In this document: positions 1 through 12,300 of the stretch, one piece after another | Layout: every line of letters starts with the position of its first letter | Numbering within the stretch: the stretch's first letter is position 1 | Origin: Clavulina sp. PMI_390 | Lineage: Eukaryota > Basidiomycota > Agaricomycetes > Cantharellales > Hydnaceae | NCBI GenBank assembly: GCA_015039315.1 | Contig: WIDE01000026.1 | Span: 71,274-135,273 of the forward strand | Length of the DNA stretch: 64,000 nt | Direction of reading: 5' to 3' | Made by a program: the position numbers and the translations under genes | The notes under the pieces: generated by a model | What the model was told of the DNA's origin: nothing | Databases searched by the model: none | The model's input: only the letters and a program-made list of their open reading frames with translations

Positions 1-1047
1 GCGAGAACCCAAGGCCGGTACTTATTCCAATCGAGGGAGAGAATTTCCGTTGGATGAGCAGGCACAATCATAGCGGGTCGCGTGAGCTGGTCTGGCGTAG
101 GGGGCTGTGTGGACGGCATTGGTTGAGGAGCAGTTGGTGCAGTAGGCTGACGCAGATCAAAGATCTTCATTGTCCCGTCTGTGGAGCATGAGGCGAGAAC
201 AAAGGGCGTATGGGGTGAGAATAAAGCTTGGTAGACGCAGGACCCATGCGCTAGTACTGTTTGAACGGAGGTTGGCCGCTCTGGCGTCCACTGTAACAGC
301 ACATATACTCTCGTAAACAAATTCGAACAGTTATCATCAGTTCCCAATGACGCACCACTTTTATCGAACCATCCCAGGAGGAAGAAGCAAAGATTTCCTT
401 GTTAGTGTTCGACCAGTCGACGCTGAACACTTCGCGACCATGCTCATGCCATGCGCGGATAGGCAGATCCTGGATTATACAAAATTAACAGGATATGCCT
501 GAGCCGTTATTGTATGCATGGAAATCTTACGAAACTGGCCGGAGAGGGACGGAAGATGAATTTTGGCATACATTGATCGTAATGTCCCATAACTTGAGCG
601 AGCCGTCACCCGATGCTGAAACCAGTTGATTCTCGTGGACTTCTGACCACGCAACATCATAGAGTCCATCCTGAGTATTATATCTATCAATAAGGCGCAA
701 GCGGTCATATTTTAGTACATCGCCATTGAGCGGGAAACCGGTTTGCGTGGCGTGTGTAGCAAAGCGGCCACTGCCCGCACGGCGATTTGTCAAAAGAGGT
801 TCACTGACACACGATCAAGCTGCAATCCATTCCCAGTCACGCCAGGGGTATTCGAGGGGATGATCGGGGTAGGGCCAGGCCTCATTCCAACAATGTGCAC
901 TCGCCCATTCCCGATTAGCCCGTAATTGGCCGAACTGGCGAGAGCAAACAAGTGTGGGTGGAAGGGGGACCACGCTATACCATAGTGTGCAAATGGGGTG
1001 GTTCGGAGGTTCAGTAAACCGCTTGGACCTGGTGGGGGGACGTTCAT
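1..1047 (-). CDS. pex7: Peroxisomal PTS2 receptor Pex7, WD40 protein (partial, C-terminus off the left edge)
   Basis: Pex7 is the cytosolic WD40 receptor that carries proteins with the PTS2 signal to the peroxisome. The start ATG is at 1047. Predicted exons are 1047..809, 683..572, 469..about 350, and a further exon from about 285 to the window edge. The N-terminus holds the family's HYGIAWSPF and YGLIGNGRVHI motifs. The next exons read GLYDVAWSEVHENQLV, then SGDGSLKLWD, then REVFSVDWSN and SSSWDGSIK, which are successive WD repeats in Pex7 order. The last visible part reads CSTDGTMKIFDLRQP, a Pro/Thr-rich insert, then HPTEILSLDWNKY. The visible exons cover roughly the first half of a propeller. 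The donors used are GTCAGT at 808 and GTATGC at 571. Another WD40 protein is possible, but the N-terminal signature argues for Pex7. Confidence 0.85.
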
Positions 1048-3468
1048 CGTTGAGGAGGGGTTATGGGAAAGCCGTGGGAACCTCCGGCAGATAACCTTCC
1101 ACTACCGAGTCAAGTTGACCGTCGTGTTCTCTGCCAAGCTGATGACGGATGCACATTGGCTGTGCAGGATGTCTCGAAAATTTACGAATATTAATACAGT
1201 ATGGCTTGGAGGGTTATCTTGTCCTCAGCATGTCATCGTTTTAGAGTCTTTTTTGAACAGCATGTTCTGGCCTGGATAGACATGGGGAAGCCATCCATCC
1301 GTTTTCTCATGCTGTTGCAATTGTATGGACTTGAATCTTGTGTACACTGTTTGTTAGCTGCTTCGGTCGGCGGTACATCAATAACACACTTTATCGTTGG
1401 ACGACTGCCGAACTCTTGAAGGCCCTCTCTTGTTCAATCAGCGCTTCCCGCTGCGGAATTGGAGGGAGATTAGCGAACAATCAGTTTCTTCATGATCCTG
1501 AAACTTGACCCTTGTGTGCGATTTGTATGAGGATTGAGGTAGTCTGAGTATGTTGATGCGAGAAAGCTCCGGACGATGCTTTCTTTTCTCGGGACGCGTC
1601 TATTTCCGCATTGATCGGTCACTTGATGCACACCAATCCACTGCCCGCGGTAGTTTCCAATGACAAGAACCAGCACTGCTTCGCGTCCCCATGCCACACA
1701 TCTGAATCGCCAGGGCAGCGGCATGCGTTGCGAAGTCAATCTTGAACACTCCTCATATGACTCTATTATGAGGCCATGCCGATCCTAATTAACCCTCGGG
1801 ATGAAGTAAATTGTGGATCTGTGGCCGTGTTTCAGGTGGCTTGAATCGGGTGGCACATCTCATAGTTGCAGCTCTTGCCCGTCAATGAGTCTCGACTCCT
1901 TCGCTTGCGAGATGCCCGCCACACCATTCCACGCTCCGTGGCGAAGGGTATTGGCTAACACTTATCCAGGAGTGCGCCGGATCACAAATCTCAGGACTCG
2001 GGGAGACGATTATCAGCTAGAAACATTTGACCTTTCTTGGCCCTTGCCGCCAACAGACTCCGCCTGCCCTCTTCCGAGTCGTGCCTCACCCAACGGACCC
2101 TGACGGAGCGAGGGGCTTCTCCAAGGCCAGATCCGACGGCTTGCGTTTCTGTTTATCGAGCTACAGCCTCCGCAATCTCTGTAATCGTCGTACATCTGAT
2201 CTTACCACATCCTGGATTTGTTCTCTCAGACTGTTACCTCACCCTCCCTCGTCAGCGTCGGCATCATTGCAATTGTCCCGCAGGCGCCGGCGGCGTGCGC
2301 TCGCAAGTACGATGTGAATACACTTGTGGGCATCACAGCTTGTGTCGATCCGCTCCTTCAATCTCATTCATAGAAACTGTAACAGCGCAGCACCCCGGCA
2401 GCATTGGATGCAATACAAGTATGTATTGGTAGCAATCACAAGGTTAATGGAGCGCACTCTCATTTACGATTATGCAGTGCCTCATGGATCCCCCAGCTAT
2501 CTGCCATCGTGGGTGTCGTTTAGCGACGAGAAAATCAGAAGCAGCATACATGGCCGAGTTATGGCCATAATATGCCTTCTTGTCATTCATTGCTCAGAAT
2601 GACCCCACTTACCCAAAAGGCATATGGCCACGATCCCTTCAAATTCACCTTGTGAGTATTGCTAGTTCATTCTTGCGCCGCGGCTCGACTCGGCGGACCT
2701 CACGTCAGCGGCGTTCAAGAATCAAGGGTCGAGAACGCCCTCGAAAAAAAATCTCACCGGAAGGGAATTGAAACGGCATGTACGTATCAGTTTCTGATAA
2801 CGATGTAATTGGACGCCCGGGTATTTGGCTAATGGGGTGTATACACGGAGAAGGTAGACGACTAATTGCGACGGATGCGCCGAGGTGGCACAAGAATAAA
2901 GGAGATCTGCGATGCTTGAATGAATGGAATACATGAGAAACAAAGAAGCTGATGAGACGGGTGGATGAGAACCACGACAGGTCCGAGAGCTTCACAGTTT
3001 TTCCTGGATGGGAAATAGATGGGATATGCGGGGTTGGGTGGACGCAACCAAGAAAGTACGAAGCGCGAGCGTCGAGAGCATGGTATGATAATATATGAGG
3101 AGTGCAAGCAAGAGCAATGTTTAGAATAGGCCAGAGTTAAAAACCCGGAAAGCAACCAATAAGGGATGGATAGTATGAACGGAACCGAAAAAAAAGAGCC
3201 AGAGAGCAATGAACGAAAATAATTGATAATAGGGAACTTGTGTACAATGTTAGCGAAGAGAAGTGAAAAGCAAGGAGCGAATAAAGGGGCGCGATCTGCG
3301 CGGCTGATGCACGAACTGGAATAAGGTGTTTAGACCACTGTGGTGGAGGGATTGATGAAAATCCCTTTTTAGTTTGTCTCGCTAGCAACATCCCCTTCAT
3401 GAGAAGCGTGGTGTGCTATGACGTGGGCGGTGCCTTGGCGATCGGCAACTCGTCCACATGGTTGACAT
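1048..3468. other. 2.4-kb intergenic stretch with no recognised gene
   Basis: Both strands carry only short open frames (under about 130 codons) without recognisable family motifs or convincing exon chains. The right part (about 2700-3468) is probably 3' flank and UTR of the leftward HSF-type gene. The left part is the promoter side of pex7. I see no repeat or RNA gene here. Confidence 0.5.
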
Positions 3469-6400
3469 TCACATCGTTTGGTGCTCAGTTGATCCCGTCC
3501 CGGAGCCTCCGGATTGCACAGATGGAACGTTGGAGACGGGCTGGTACGGATGAGAAAGTGTGGAAGGATCAATTTCAGGAACCGTTGAAGCCAGTGGATG
3601 GGATTGCGAGACGCCAACCAAGTTAGATGGGACATGTGTGTAGCTGAGCTGGTGGGTCCCGCTCCTTGGACGACCCAAACTGGTCAAATGAGGGTCGAGG
3701 TCTCGCGGAGCGGGATCATGACCCCCACCAAAGTTGACGTGCCAAAGATGCCCCAAACCAACACCATGTGGTGCAGAATCGCTTCGAGCCCTCAATAGGG
3801 TACGCCCACCGTGTAAACTGCCGGCGCCCGACATAGCAGCACCCAGGCGTCCAGTGGTATGGGGGCTCAGGAACGGAGCAGAAGGGATGGTAATGGACAT
3901 AGCTGGCGGTCTACCGGTCGGAGTATTATTTACGTCTGAATATGATCCAGCGCTTGGAGTTGCTGATGATGGTGCACTGAATGTTGCGCCTCCTGGAGAA
4001 GGTGAGGAGAGGTCAGAGACCGAATTACTTTCCCTAATGGCGTTCAGGTCGAAGGTAGGGTTGAGACGCTGGCGTTTCACGCTTCCTCGACCGTCTGCCC
4101 GCAATTCGTCCAGGCGGTCTGCCTCGATGGCCGCGGCCTCCGCCTCAGCGGAGATGCGCTCATCGGGTCGCGAGGGGACTAGTGACGATGACGAAAGCTT
4201 CCTATCTACTGCACTTCGCGGCCCTCCGACGGAAGGAAGGCCAGGAGGCAGAGTGGGGATGTTCATACGCAGGGGAGGCGGATGACGTCCGCTGGCTGCA
4301 CGTTTGTGAGGGGAGTCCAGGGCGGTTGGACTCGCCTTGGGGCTAGGCGGATTGGGTAATGGGTCCCCCCATTGAGGAAGATATGAGCCAGTACCTACTG
4401 GTGCATACCGTGCTCGGGGAAGTAGGGCGGACCCTCCCGGCGAAATTGCAGTCCCGTGTACGTACATTTCGGTTCCGTCGTCGAGGAGCGTGTCGGGAAA
4501 AGGATGTAACATGACGTCGGACGGACATAGTCTTGTCAACACGTCGTGCATCTCCTTGACCACTGTCGTAAGTTGCTCAACTTTTCCGCGCTCAGCCCAG
4601 TACGCTCGCAGCAGATCATCGTGGCTGGAATGCAGGCCTCCAATGCTGGTCATCAGGTCCTGAGTTGGGTGTTGCCGAGGAGCCATGGGTGCCAGCGTCG
4701 CTCGCTGGGTTATGGTTGATGAGGACTCGTTGGGCTCGACGTTGCGACGTTTGATCTCCTCAATAAGATCCATTCTTCCCTGTATAAACTTGGGATGGGA
4801 AAATTCCCATTCTTGGTTCTCGGCATTGGCTCGGGTGGATCGTGGTGTCTAAGAGAAACCGGCAAGCGTAATTAGGCGATGATGGTATTGATCGTATCGG
4901 GAAGCGGGAGGTGACGAACTCTGTTGGTCTTGTGAAACCCATACATGTTGAGCTGGCGCACGAAGCTTGAGAACTATGGGATATGGTGAGTTGCAACGTC
5001 GCGGACATCAATCCCTGATATCACCTACGTTGTTATGTTTGAAATGAGAGCCAAGAATCGTACGACTGAATTCTCCTGTATTGGACACCATGAAACTGGA
5101 AATTGCAATCTTTAGTCGAAAGTCGAGGGTCTCCCCGAGCGGCCGTCCCTCACCTGTGGCCACCTTTGGTCCAAAAGATGTACTGGCCAGAGCGCTCGTC
5201 GGTGATCATACTGCGATAGCGATAAGCAGAGAGACCGGAAATCGACGTCAGGGGCCAGTGAGAAAAATGGGGAGAGGGCGCGAGAACAAGAATGCACACA
5301 CTTGTATAACTTGCTCACAAAATTATTAGAGGTGAGGGAAGAATTAGCTTTGGGTGCAGTGGCACGAGAAGAATTGGCAGTAGAGTTCGTCGCTTCGCCC
5401 GAAATTGATGCAGGAATGGAGGGGCTTGTGTCGGGCACCTCGCGCTTGACGGGCATCCCCTCCGCCTCAGGAGACTGGGATGAATGCGCGGGAAACTCAT
5501 GGTGGAGGGCTGGCTCTGAACCCGTGCCGTGGGTCTGGCCAGCAGGTGGATCGTCGTATGGTTCGCTACTCCCACTTGAGCTGGGGGGAGGAATCATCGA
5601 GCCATATGAATCGTCATCAGCTTCGATAGGCGTTCCAGCACCGTATTCATCATACGATGGCTCAATATCATTGGAAGAGAATGAGGCGGACGCAAGGCGA
5701 GATGGGACGGGTGTCAAATTGTCGTCAGGAGTGGCAGCGAACCCCGAATGAAGGTGTAGGGTATGAGGATCATGTTCTGGATATCCAAGAATGGGCTGAG
5801 AAGGGTATGCTATTTGGGGGTTAGGGTGCGATTGCTGATTAGGGAGGTTGTGGTGTTGATGCTCGTGTTCATGGATGGCTGACATGGAGGAGGAGGTTCT
5901 GAGGGCGTTTGGGGGCAAGTGAGGCACTCGACGCGCTGTATGAGGCTGAACTAATCCTGTAGGGTACACCAACGCCGAGGAAGAGTGGGAACGGCCGATG
6001 GTATGATGGTCTGGCCAGTCGGTGTTGGGCGATGGTGCATTATAGGTAAAGACTTGTTCAGTAGCACCGTACGCAGCGACGGTAGGGGGCTGGGAGTGAG
6101 AGGGATTTTGAGGGTAGGCAGGGATGGTATTAGAAGGGTAATGGGTAAATGGGGAGGGTCCTGCGGTGAGCGGGGATGGTGCTGCAGACTCGACAGATAA
6201 AGCACCCATATTCAACGACAGGGCCGTGGACGGACGGCCAGTAGTCGCCATAGCATGCTGGACAGCGTACATGTCTGAACTGAGGGTTTGAGGAGGCTGC
6301 TGAGCTTGTTGATTTCCAGTGTAGAATGCAGGGGCATGGGTTGGGGAAGTAGGGGATGGGCCTTGGAATTGACTTGTGCTTGGTGGAGGAACCATCCCAC

Positions 6401-6566
6401 TCGCAAGAGGATCTGAAGGCGCTCCCCAGGAGTCTTGGACTTGCTGCGGAAGTTGTTGCAAGTGATGCTGTGGGACTCCTCCCGCAGGGGAATGGTGGGC
6501 AGACGCGTCGTAGTGGTTGGGTTGATGCTGCTGTTGCTGCTGGACCAAGAAAGCGTCTTGGTCCAT
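3469..6566 (-). CDS. Heat-shock-factor-type (HSF domain) transcription factor with a long Q/P/H-rich N-terminus
   Basis: Nuclear DNA-binding regulator of the HSF family. Exons 6566..5302, 5210..5154, 5095..5029, 4973..4920 and 4848..3469 join in frame to 940 residues. ATG 6566 is the first in-frame ATG. The DNA-binding domain lies at about residues 412-510 and is split by all four introns. It runs NNFVSKLY, SGQYIFWTKGGH, FMVSNTGEFSRTILGSHF, KHNNFSSFVRQLNMYGFHK, then WEFSHPKFIQGR. FKHNNFSSFVRQLNMYGFHK is the diagnostic recognition-helix block. About 410 residues of Gln/Pro/His/Ser-rich sequence precede it, whereas most HSFs carry the domain near the N-terminus. After it comes a short helix with a coiled-coil-like stretch around EEIKRRN and VEQLTTVVKEMHDVL, then a Pro/Ser-rich C-terminus. 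It could be the Hsf1, Sfl1/Mga1 or Prr1/Skn7 branch. I see no receiver domain, which argues against Skn7. Confidence 0.9.
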
Positions 6567-6897
6567 GGCCACTCGAGACACACGCAGCCAGGAAGGGGAG
6601 GATATTTTCTCGACAATTAAGACGAGAAATGGCGAGGGTCCATCGTTCTCGTCAGCTTTTTAAGGAAGAGGAAGGGTTCTCGTCTGTGAGTGACTTCTTC
6701 TTTCAGTGACCCCCGCCTCATTCCACAACAGGGCCAAATTCAAAGAGCCTCGGCTCATTCAAACGACCATATCCCCCATTCGAACGCACATCAAACACCA
6801 GAAATTAACCGCGTGATGGGAAAAACGACGCGAATATGCCCCAGTCGCTGCGTCGCGTTGCTGGATACTTTTTGGTGTCGGTCGCGGAGGATGGGGG
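6567..6897. promoter_or_regulatory. Upstream region of the HSF-type gene
   Basis: This 331-bp spacer separates the start of the HSF-type gene from the 3' flank of the (duplicated) pyridoxal kinase end. It should hold the HSF promoter and 5' leader. I cannot point to a TATA box or a clean array of inverted nGAAn heat-shock elements. Confidence 0.4.
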
Positions 6898-7574
6898 CAA
6901 TTACATTCATCACTCCTAAAAAGGTAACGTCTATATTATCCTATTTCTATATCGTTCCTTATTCCATTATTCCATCCCCTCTTCCTCTCCCTTTGCACCT
7001 CGACATCCTCCCTACTGACCCTGCCAGAAACTGGGCCAAGAAACCACAGATACTAGCCCAGCTGGCGGCGAGCGGATAGCATCTAGTCCCTGCACAATCC
7101 GTAACTCGCGGCCTCGCATGCGCCGCACTCGCCGATTTGGTTCAGCAGTGTCTTTCTCATCATCTGTGGATGAACAGCCATCTAGAGTCGCGCTGTGAGC
7201 ATGTGTCGACAGGAGAATAGCCTGTGTTGTTGCCAGCGCATTCTCCACAGCTATGCCAAGTGCCGGTAAGGACGACGCAGCAGATTTGCCCGATTCTTCG
7301 GCAACTTGGGGCGTTTTGAAGCATGGGCGGAAGTGGGCGACAACGAGAGCACTGAAAAGATCCCCTACACCGGAGAAGTAGCCTCTGATTCGTGGGAATA
7401 TGGCCACTCCCACATCGGAGACGACGGCTGGATCGTCCGGGTTGTTGATGATGCTTGACGCAACGCAAAGGAGCCGGTCGCTCGAATACGCGGTGCTACT
7501 TTCTTGGTCGGACCCATTAACAGCGGCTGAGAAGGGGCCGGCGGCAAGCAGTTCATCCGCCAATGCGGTGTGTA
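6898..7574 (-). repeat. Near-identical second copy of the 3' part of the pyridoxal kinase gene (probable allelic contig overlap)
   Basis: Positions 6898..7574 match 7585..8261 base for base at a constant offset of 687. There are no indels and only about four substitutions: near 7188, 7268, and two near 7545-7555. The copy holds the kinase C-terminal coding part (stop at the equivalent of 7701..7699) and 3' flank, and ends exactly at the 10-N gap. The substitutions change a few residues (for example AT to AS in the HAHSA segment, LLAAG to LVAAS) but do not break the frame. Because the copy stops at the gap, it is most simply two unmerged contig ends carrying two nuclear haplotypes, not a second gene. 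Confidence 0.85.
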
Positions 7575-7584
7575 NNNNNNNNNN
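7575..7584. other. Assembly gap (10 N)
   Basis: Ten N bases placed exactly between the two copies of the repeated kinase segment. The fixed short size suggests a scaffolding placeholder and not a measured distance. Confidence 0.99.
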
Positions 7585-7698
7585 CAATTACATTCATCAC
7601 TCCTAAAAAGGTAACGTCTATATTATCCTATTTCTATATCGTTCCTTATTCCATTATTCCATCCCCTCTTCCTCTCCCTTTGCACCTCGACATCCTCC

Positions 7699-9303
7699 CT
7701 ACTGACCCTGCCAGAAACTGGGCCAAGAAACCACAGATACTAGCCCAGCTGGCGGCGAGCGGATAGCATCTAGTCCCTGCACAATCCGTAACTCGCGGCC
7801 TCGCATGCGCCGCACTCGCCGATTTGGTTCAGCAGTGTCTTTCTCATCATCTGTGGATGAACAGCCATCTAGACTCGCGCTGTGAGCATGTGTCGACAGG
7901 AGAATAGCCTGTGTTGTTGCCAGCGCATTCTCCACAGCTATGCCAAGTGCCGGCAAGGACGACGCAGCAGATTTGCCCGATTCTTCGGCAACTTGGGGCG
8001 TTTTGAAGCATGGGCGGAAGTGGGCGACAACGAGAGCACTGAAAAGATCCCCTACACCGGAGAAGTAGCCTCTGATTCGTGGGAATATGGCCACTCCCAC
8101 ATCGGAGACGACGGCTGGATCGTCCGGGTTGTTGATGATGCTTGACGCAACGCAAAGGAGCCGGTCGCTCGAATACGCGGTGCTACTTTCTTGGTCGGAC
8201 CCATTAACAGCGGCTGAGAAGGGGCTGGCGGCAACCAGTTCATCCGCCAATGCGGTGTGTAATGGCAGAGAAGTGATGACCACATAGGGCACGTTGTGGG
8301 TAAGATGCAGGATGCGCAACGCATCTCGTAGGGTGTTGACATCTCGAATCTCCACTCCAGTCAGAAGCCTGAATAAGAAGTGAACCCCCTGGTGAGATTG
8401 GATGTGAATTGTGGACCGCACATAATGAATATATTCCGGGCATGCAGCGTTCCCGGAATATGCAGAGAAGAAAAAAACCACTGATTTGCCACTCACTCAG
8501 CTTCATACCAATTTGGCGTAATGATCGTCGCCAGAGGCAGTAGGATGTCGCGGTAGATTGGAAGGACATCTGGAGCCACATACATGCGTCCATCATCCCC
8601 CATGACCGCTAAGTGTAACACGATGCGTGAGAAACATGGTTATCGGGGGAATGGAGGGTACTGGCGGTGCCTCGGGGAATAACCGCAATGAGTTAGGGGA
8701 GGACTCACGGTCAAGCAGATAAATGAAACGAAGCTTTTCGGGCTCTTTGGATCGCAGCTCTTCGGCAACCTGAACGACCACTTGTAGTGCAGCAGCGTTA
8801 GGGATGAAGCCTACACTGTGAGTCATTATTGAGGAGGTTGCAATGGTCGAATCAACCAGCACCACGAGCAGACGAGTACTGTACCTGTAAGAAGTCTAGG
8901 ATGATCTATCATTCCATTCTGCCGCATGATGGAGAAAAGACCCTCCATTTCGTCGGCTGTTGTTTTTGTGCCCCCGAAGCGGTGATATCCTAGTAGTGAG
9001 CACCGTGAATAGCATGGCCAGAGCATCACGGCCAGATCGCAGATACAAACCAGAGTGGTTTGTATATTGAACAGTATTGATGGCATCCACATCATATCCA
9101 AGGACTTGCAGTGGAAATGTAGCAGCTGTCGTGTGAGGTTAGTGTGTGCGCCTGGTGTGCGGAAAACTTGTCTTGTGCCTCACCCTTGTTGCCTAAGAAG
9201 ACGGTCAGAATGCAATATACTGGCTAGCATGTCTTTGGAATATCTTACCAACGTAGCCACTCACGACGTGCGATTGGATCGACAAGACTCGTCGTTCCTC
9301 CAT
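7699..9303 (-). CDS. pdxK: Pyridoxal kinase (vitamin B6 salvage)
   Basis: The enzyme phosphorylates pyridoxal, pyridoxine or pyridoxamine with ATP in the cytosol, feeding the PLP pool (ribokinase-like fold; Bud16/PDXK family). The start ATG at 9303 begins [19 protein letters not shown], the family's N-terminal substrate-binding strand. The next exons read [22 protein letters not shown] and [19 protein letters not shown], the conserved block with an xGGT motif. Later exons carry the nucleotide-binding region: [11 protein letters not shown] follows [10 protein letters not shown], the G-x-GD signature with the catalytic Asp. The C-terminal [16 protein letters not shown] is typical, and the stop is at 7701..7699. 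There are at least five introns. An acidic insert ([12 protein letters not shown]) interrupts the last helices. The gene is divergent from the START-domain gene, with 62 bp between the two ATGs. Confidence 0.9.
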
Positions 9304-9365
9304 CTTGTCTCGATGTCGGGTTCCAAGGCAAACACCGAACCTGTTCCGCTGTCACTGTGACGGGT
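9304..9365. promoter_or_regulatory. Compact bidirectional promoter/leader region, pyridoxal kinase / START protein
   Basis: Only 62 bp separate the ATG of the leftward kinase gene (9303) from the ATG of the rightward START-domain gene (9366). Each promoter and leader must lie here or extend into the first exon and intron of the partner. No obvious TATA box is visible. Confidence 0.5.
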
Positions 9366-12300
9366 ATGAACGAAGGCGGTCGGTAAGCCTCAAATCTGCT
9401 CCTTTTGACAAGTACGAGGATAGCGTTGACCGAAGTATCATGCTTGTGTCTCTATAGCTTACGGGAGTCTTGGCTTGACGCGCTCAAGAATGCTCAGTCT
9501 CGACTGGGCGATCTTCTAGCCAGCTCTGGCTCCAGCTCGTCACAATGGCGATTGGTCCCACCACGTCCTTCAAGGGAGAACTCCATGCCTAATGGGGGTC
9601 CCAATTCCCCTGAACTGCGCTCCTCGTCCAAAATCCCCTCGCTTTCCTCGACTTTGAAAGGCAAGGGAAGAGTCTCAGCTCAGGTCACGCCTCCTGACGT
9701 CGCGGACGTCATTGTCCACCGACGTTCTTCCAAGGAGGGAGAGATATTTCGTGCTGTATTGGATGTCTATGTTCCTCCTCCCACCCCCTCCCGCGCCTCC
9801 CGAGGTGATACCATGGTGTATGACAGCAACCCGCTCCTGAGACTGGATGCATGGTCTGCCGTTTTGGCAACCCCTGAGCTCAGACGAGAATATGACCCAG
9901 TAGTCCAGGATGGCCGTATCGTAGAGATGTTTGACCCAGAAACAAGGATTGCTCGTACCGACTTTACTTTGGGTTGGCCAGCTAAGTGAGCTAAACAATT
10001 CATGATCGTACGACACATGACACTAATCACCACGTAGCCCAAGGGACGCAATCACTATTGCTAAATCTTATTCTGATGCATCTACCCTCATCGACGTTTG
10101 TACGTCTTTGCCACGCTCGAATGACGCACCTGGCTATCTTCGTCCTGCTCCCCCATATGTTCGTTCCCATGTCTATCGTAAGTTCGCTGGTCCATGAATA
10201 TCACCAGGCTACTCATCGAAGTAATGTCAACCATATAGTGTACGCCTGGTGCATCCAGATAACTCACTCTTCAGAGGCATCATCGAGCAGCGCGCCAGCG
10301 AAAGTTCGCATTACATGTTTTTGGCAGCACGATCTCAAAGCTATCTGGGGTATCGGAAATTCGATAACTCAACACATCCCTGCAATGCTCACTGGCCTTG
10401 TGAACACCGTACAAACCCACGGCCCTCGGATGGCTCATCTCCGTGGATTCGGACGAGGCGTTGCAATCACACACATTGACTTCCAAGGTCCACGTCAACT
10501 CCTGGCCCTTGAATATTCTATCGCAAAGGATGAAAGTGACGAAGATGGGTTAGCTATGAGGGCGTTATCTGGTCCCGATGATCTTCTCCGCGCTTCCAAG
10601 GAGTCTAGAAGACTCGAACGGAAGGTTGAATGCTCCCTTCCATATGGCCCAGGCTGGGAAGTTCGTGTGGCCACAAAATCCTCAGCAAACACCCTCCCTA
10701 CCCCACATTATTTTGTACAAGCCTCTCAGCCGTCTGTTCCCTTATCGTCTCATGCCACAGAGCCAATAACGCTGCAGATATCGCACCCAGAGCCACCTGA
10801 TCACGCAGTCCTGCGAGTGACCGTGTCCATCGAGCCTGTTGCTGTCCTCGGCGCCCGTGTCAAAGACGCGCCCCTTCGAGTAAACGGAAACACTCAATCC
10901 ATCCTACAGATTGAGCTAGGAGACCCCGCCCCCAAGGCATTCCCTTTCGAGTCTTTTTCGTCCTCGGAGTCGCGTCGAATCCTTGACAATGCTGCAAAGC
11001 TGGCTGATACCACGATGTCTGATATTGTGGTGTCGTCTTCAGCAGCTAGTGTAGTCACGACATCGTCAGACAAGACGCAAAAGACCGCGCCTGGCGGTCT
11101 TTTGGGTTCTGGGAGAGGTGGTCGCCCTGGTATCCCAGGGGTCCGGTCAACTCGTCTTCCGGCAGCGGAGAAAGCAATAGCTACGCTGGTGAGACGGAAT
11201 TACATCTACTTCACGTCGCTGTTGCAGGAACCCGAAGCAAAATGGTCAAAGCCGATCACGGAGGCACGAGGTGTTACGGTCACTCAACTTAACTCCATTG
11301 ATCCAACTCTAGTGGTTTATCGTGCCGAAGCTGTCTTCGTTGGTGTGGGTGTGTGGGATTTGCTCGGCATTGTGTCTACACCTGGGATCATCCCCTACTG
11401 GAACAAGGCTCATGAAGATGCAACATACCTCGAACATGTCAGCGAGCTTACTGAATTGTGGCACTTCAAGAATCGTGCTGCATGGCCTGTGAAGTGAGTC
11501 ACTTTTTTCACTCCTTAGTTTCACCTCTTTACTGACTGCTGTATAGTGCTCGGGATTCTGTTCAGCTAAAGACTACGTACAAATCACCAACGGCTTGCCA
11601 TCTCTTCTCTTTCTCTACCGACGACAACAAATTATTCCCAGATATCCCAGACATTGAGCCTGCCGTTATTCGAGCCCAGGTGGACCTACAAGGATGGGCT
11701 ATTGAAGCGCTCTCACCCAATACGACCCTTCTCACTCTGCTTGATCAATCAGATCCCAAAGGCTGGTCAAACAAATCCTCCATACCTTCCCAAATGATTG
11801 CGGCAGTTGCGGGAATGGGGGAGTATGCCATCAAGTACGGAGCTCCACCAACAGTGACGCGCATATTGGGCGCCAAGATTGTGAACACGCGATACGATTA
11901 TGAACGCAGCACGTTCCGTCTTGATTATGAAGGCGCAAAAGCCCAGGGTTCCTCGCCAACCACCGCCACTATGGCGATGGATGCGCCAAAGATGGCATCT
12001 GCCGATATAGGAGAAGCCATTTTGGAGGTGTCTCAAGAGGTCACCTTCCCTACTGGTGCTGAGCTTCCTGCTGACGATAGCAAGAGCATTATCTCCCAAT
12101 TGTCCAACCCTACTTCGAACACCATCGAGTGTGAAGTGCGATGTGATCTTGATATTTGGGCCAGTAGTCTCGATATTATTGTCGATCCTTCACCACAAAA
12201 TATCTCCGCTCTGCGGCGCCACAAGCTCGCAAGCGGCGGGAGCGGACTATGGTTGACTGTTGAACATGACTCTGCTCGTGTAACAGAGGAGCTTGTGTCA

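Noticed and set aside
2037..2432. 131-codon plus-strand frame in the left spacer
   Set aside because: No start context, no homologous motif, and overlapping alternative frames of similar length suggest chance in GC-rich DNA.
3734..4285. 183-codon plus-strand frame
   Set aside because: Antisense to the Pro/Ser-rich last exon of the HSF-type gene.
7012..7587. A second, tandem pyridoxal kinase gene
   Set aside because: The copy lacks the N-terminal half, ends exactly at a 10-N placeholder and is nearly identical in coding and flanking bases, so an allelic contig overlap is simpler.
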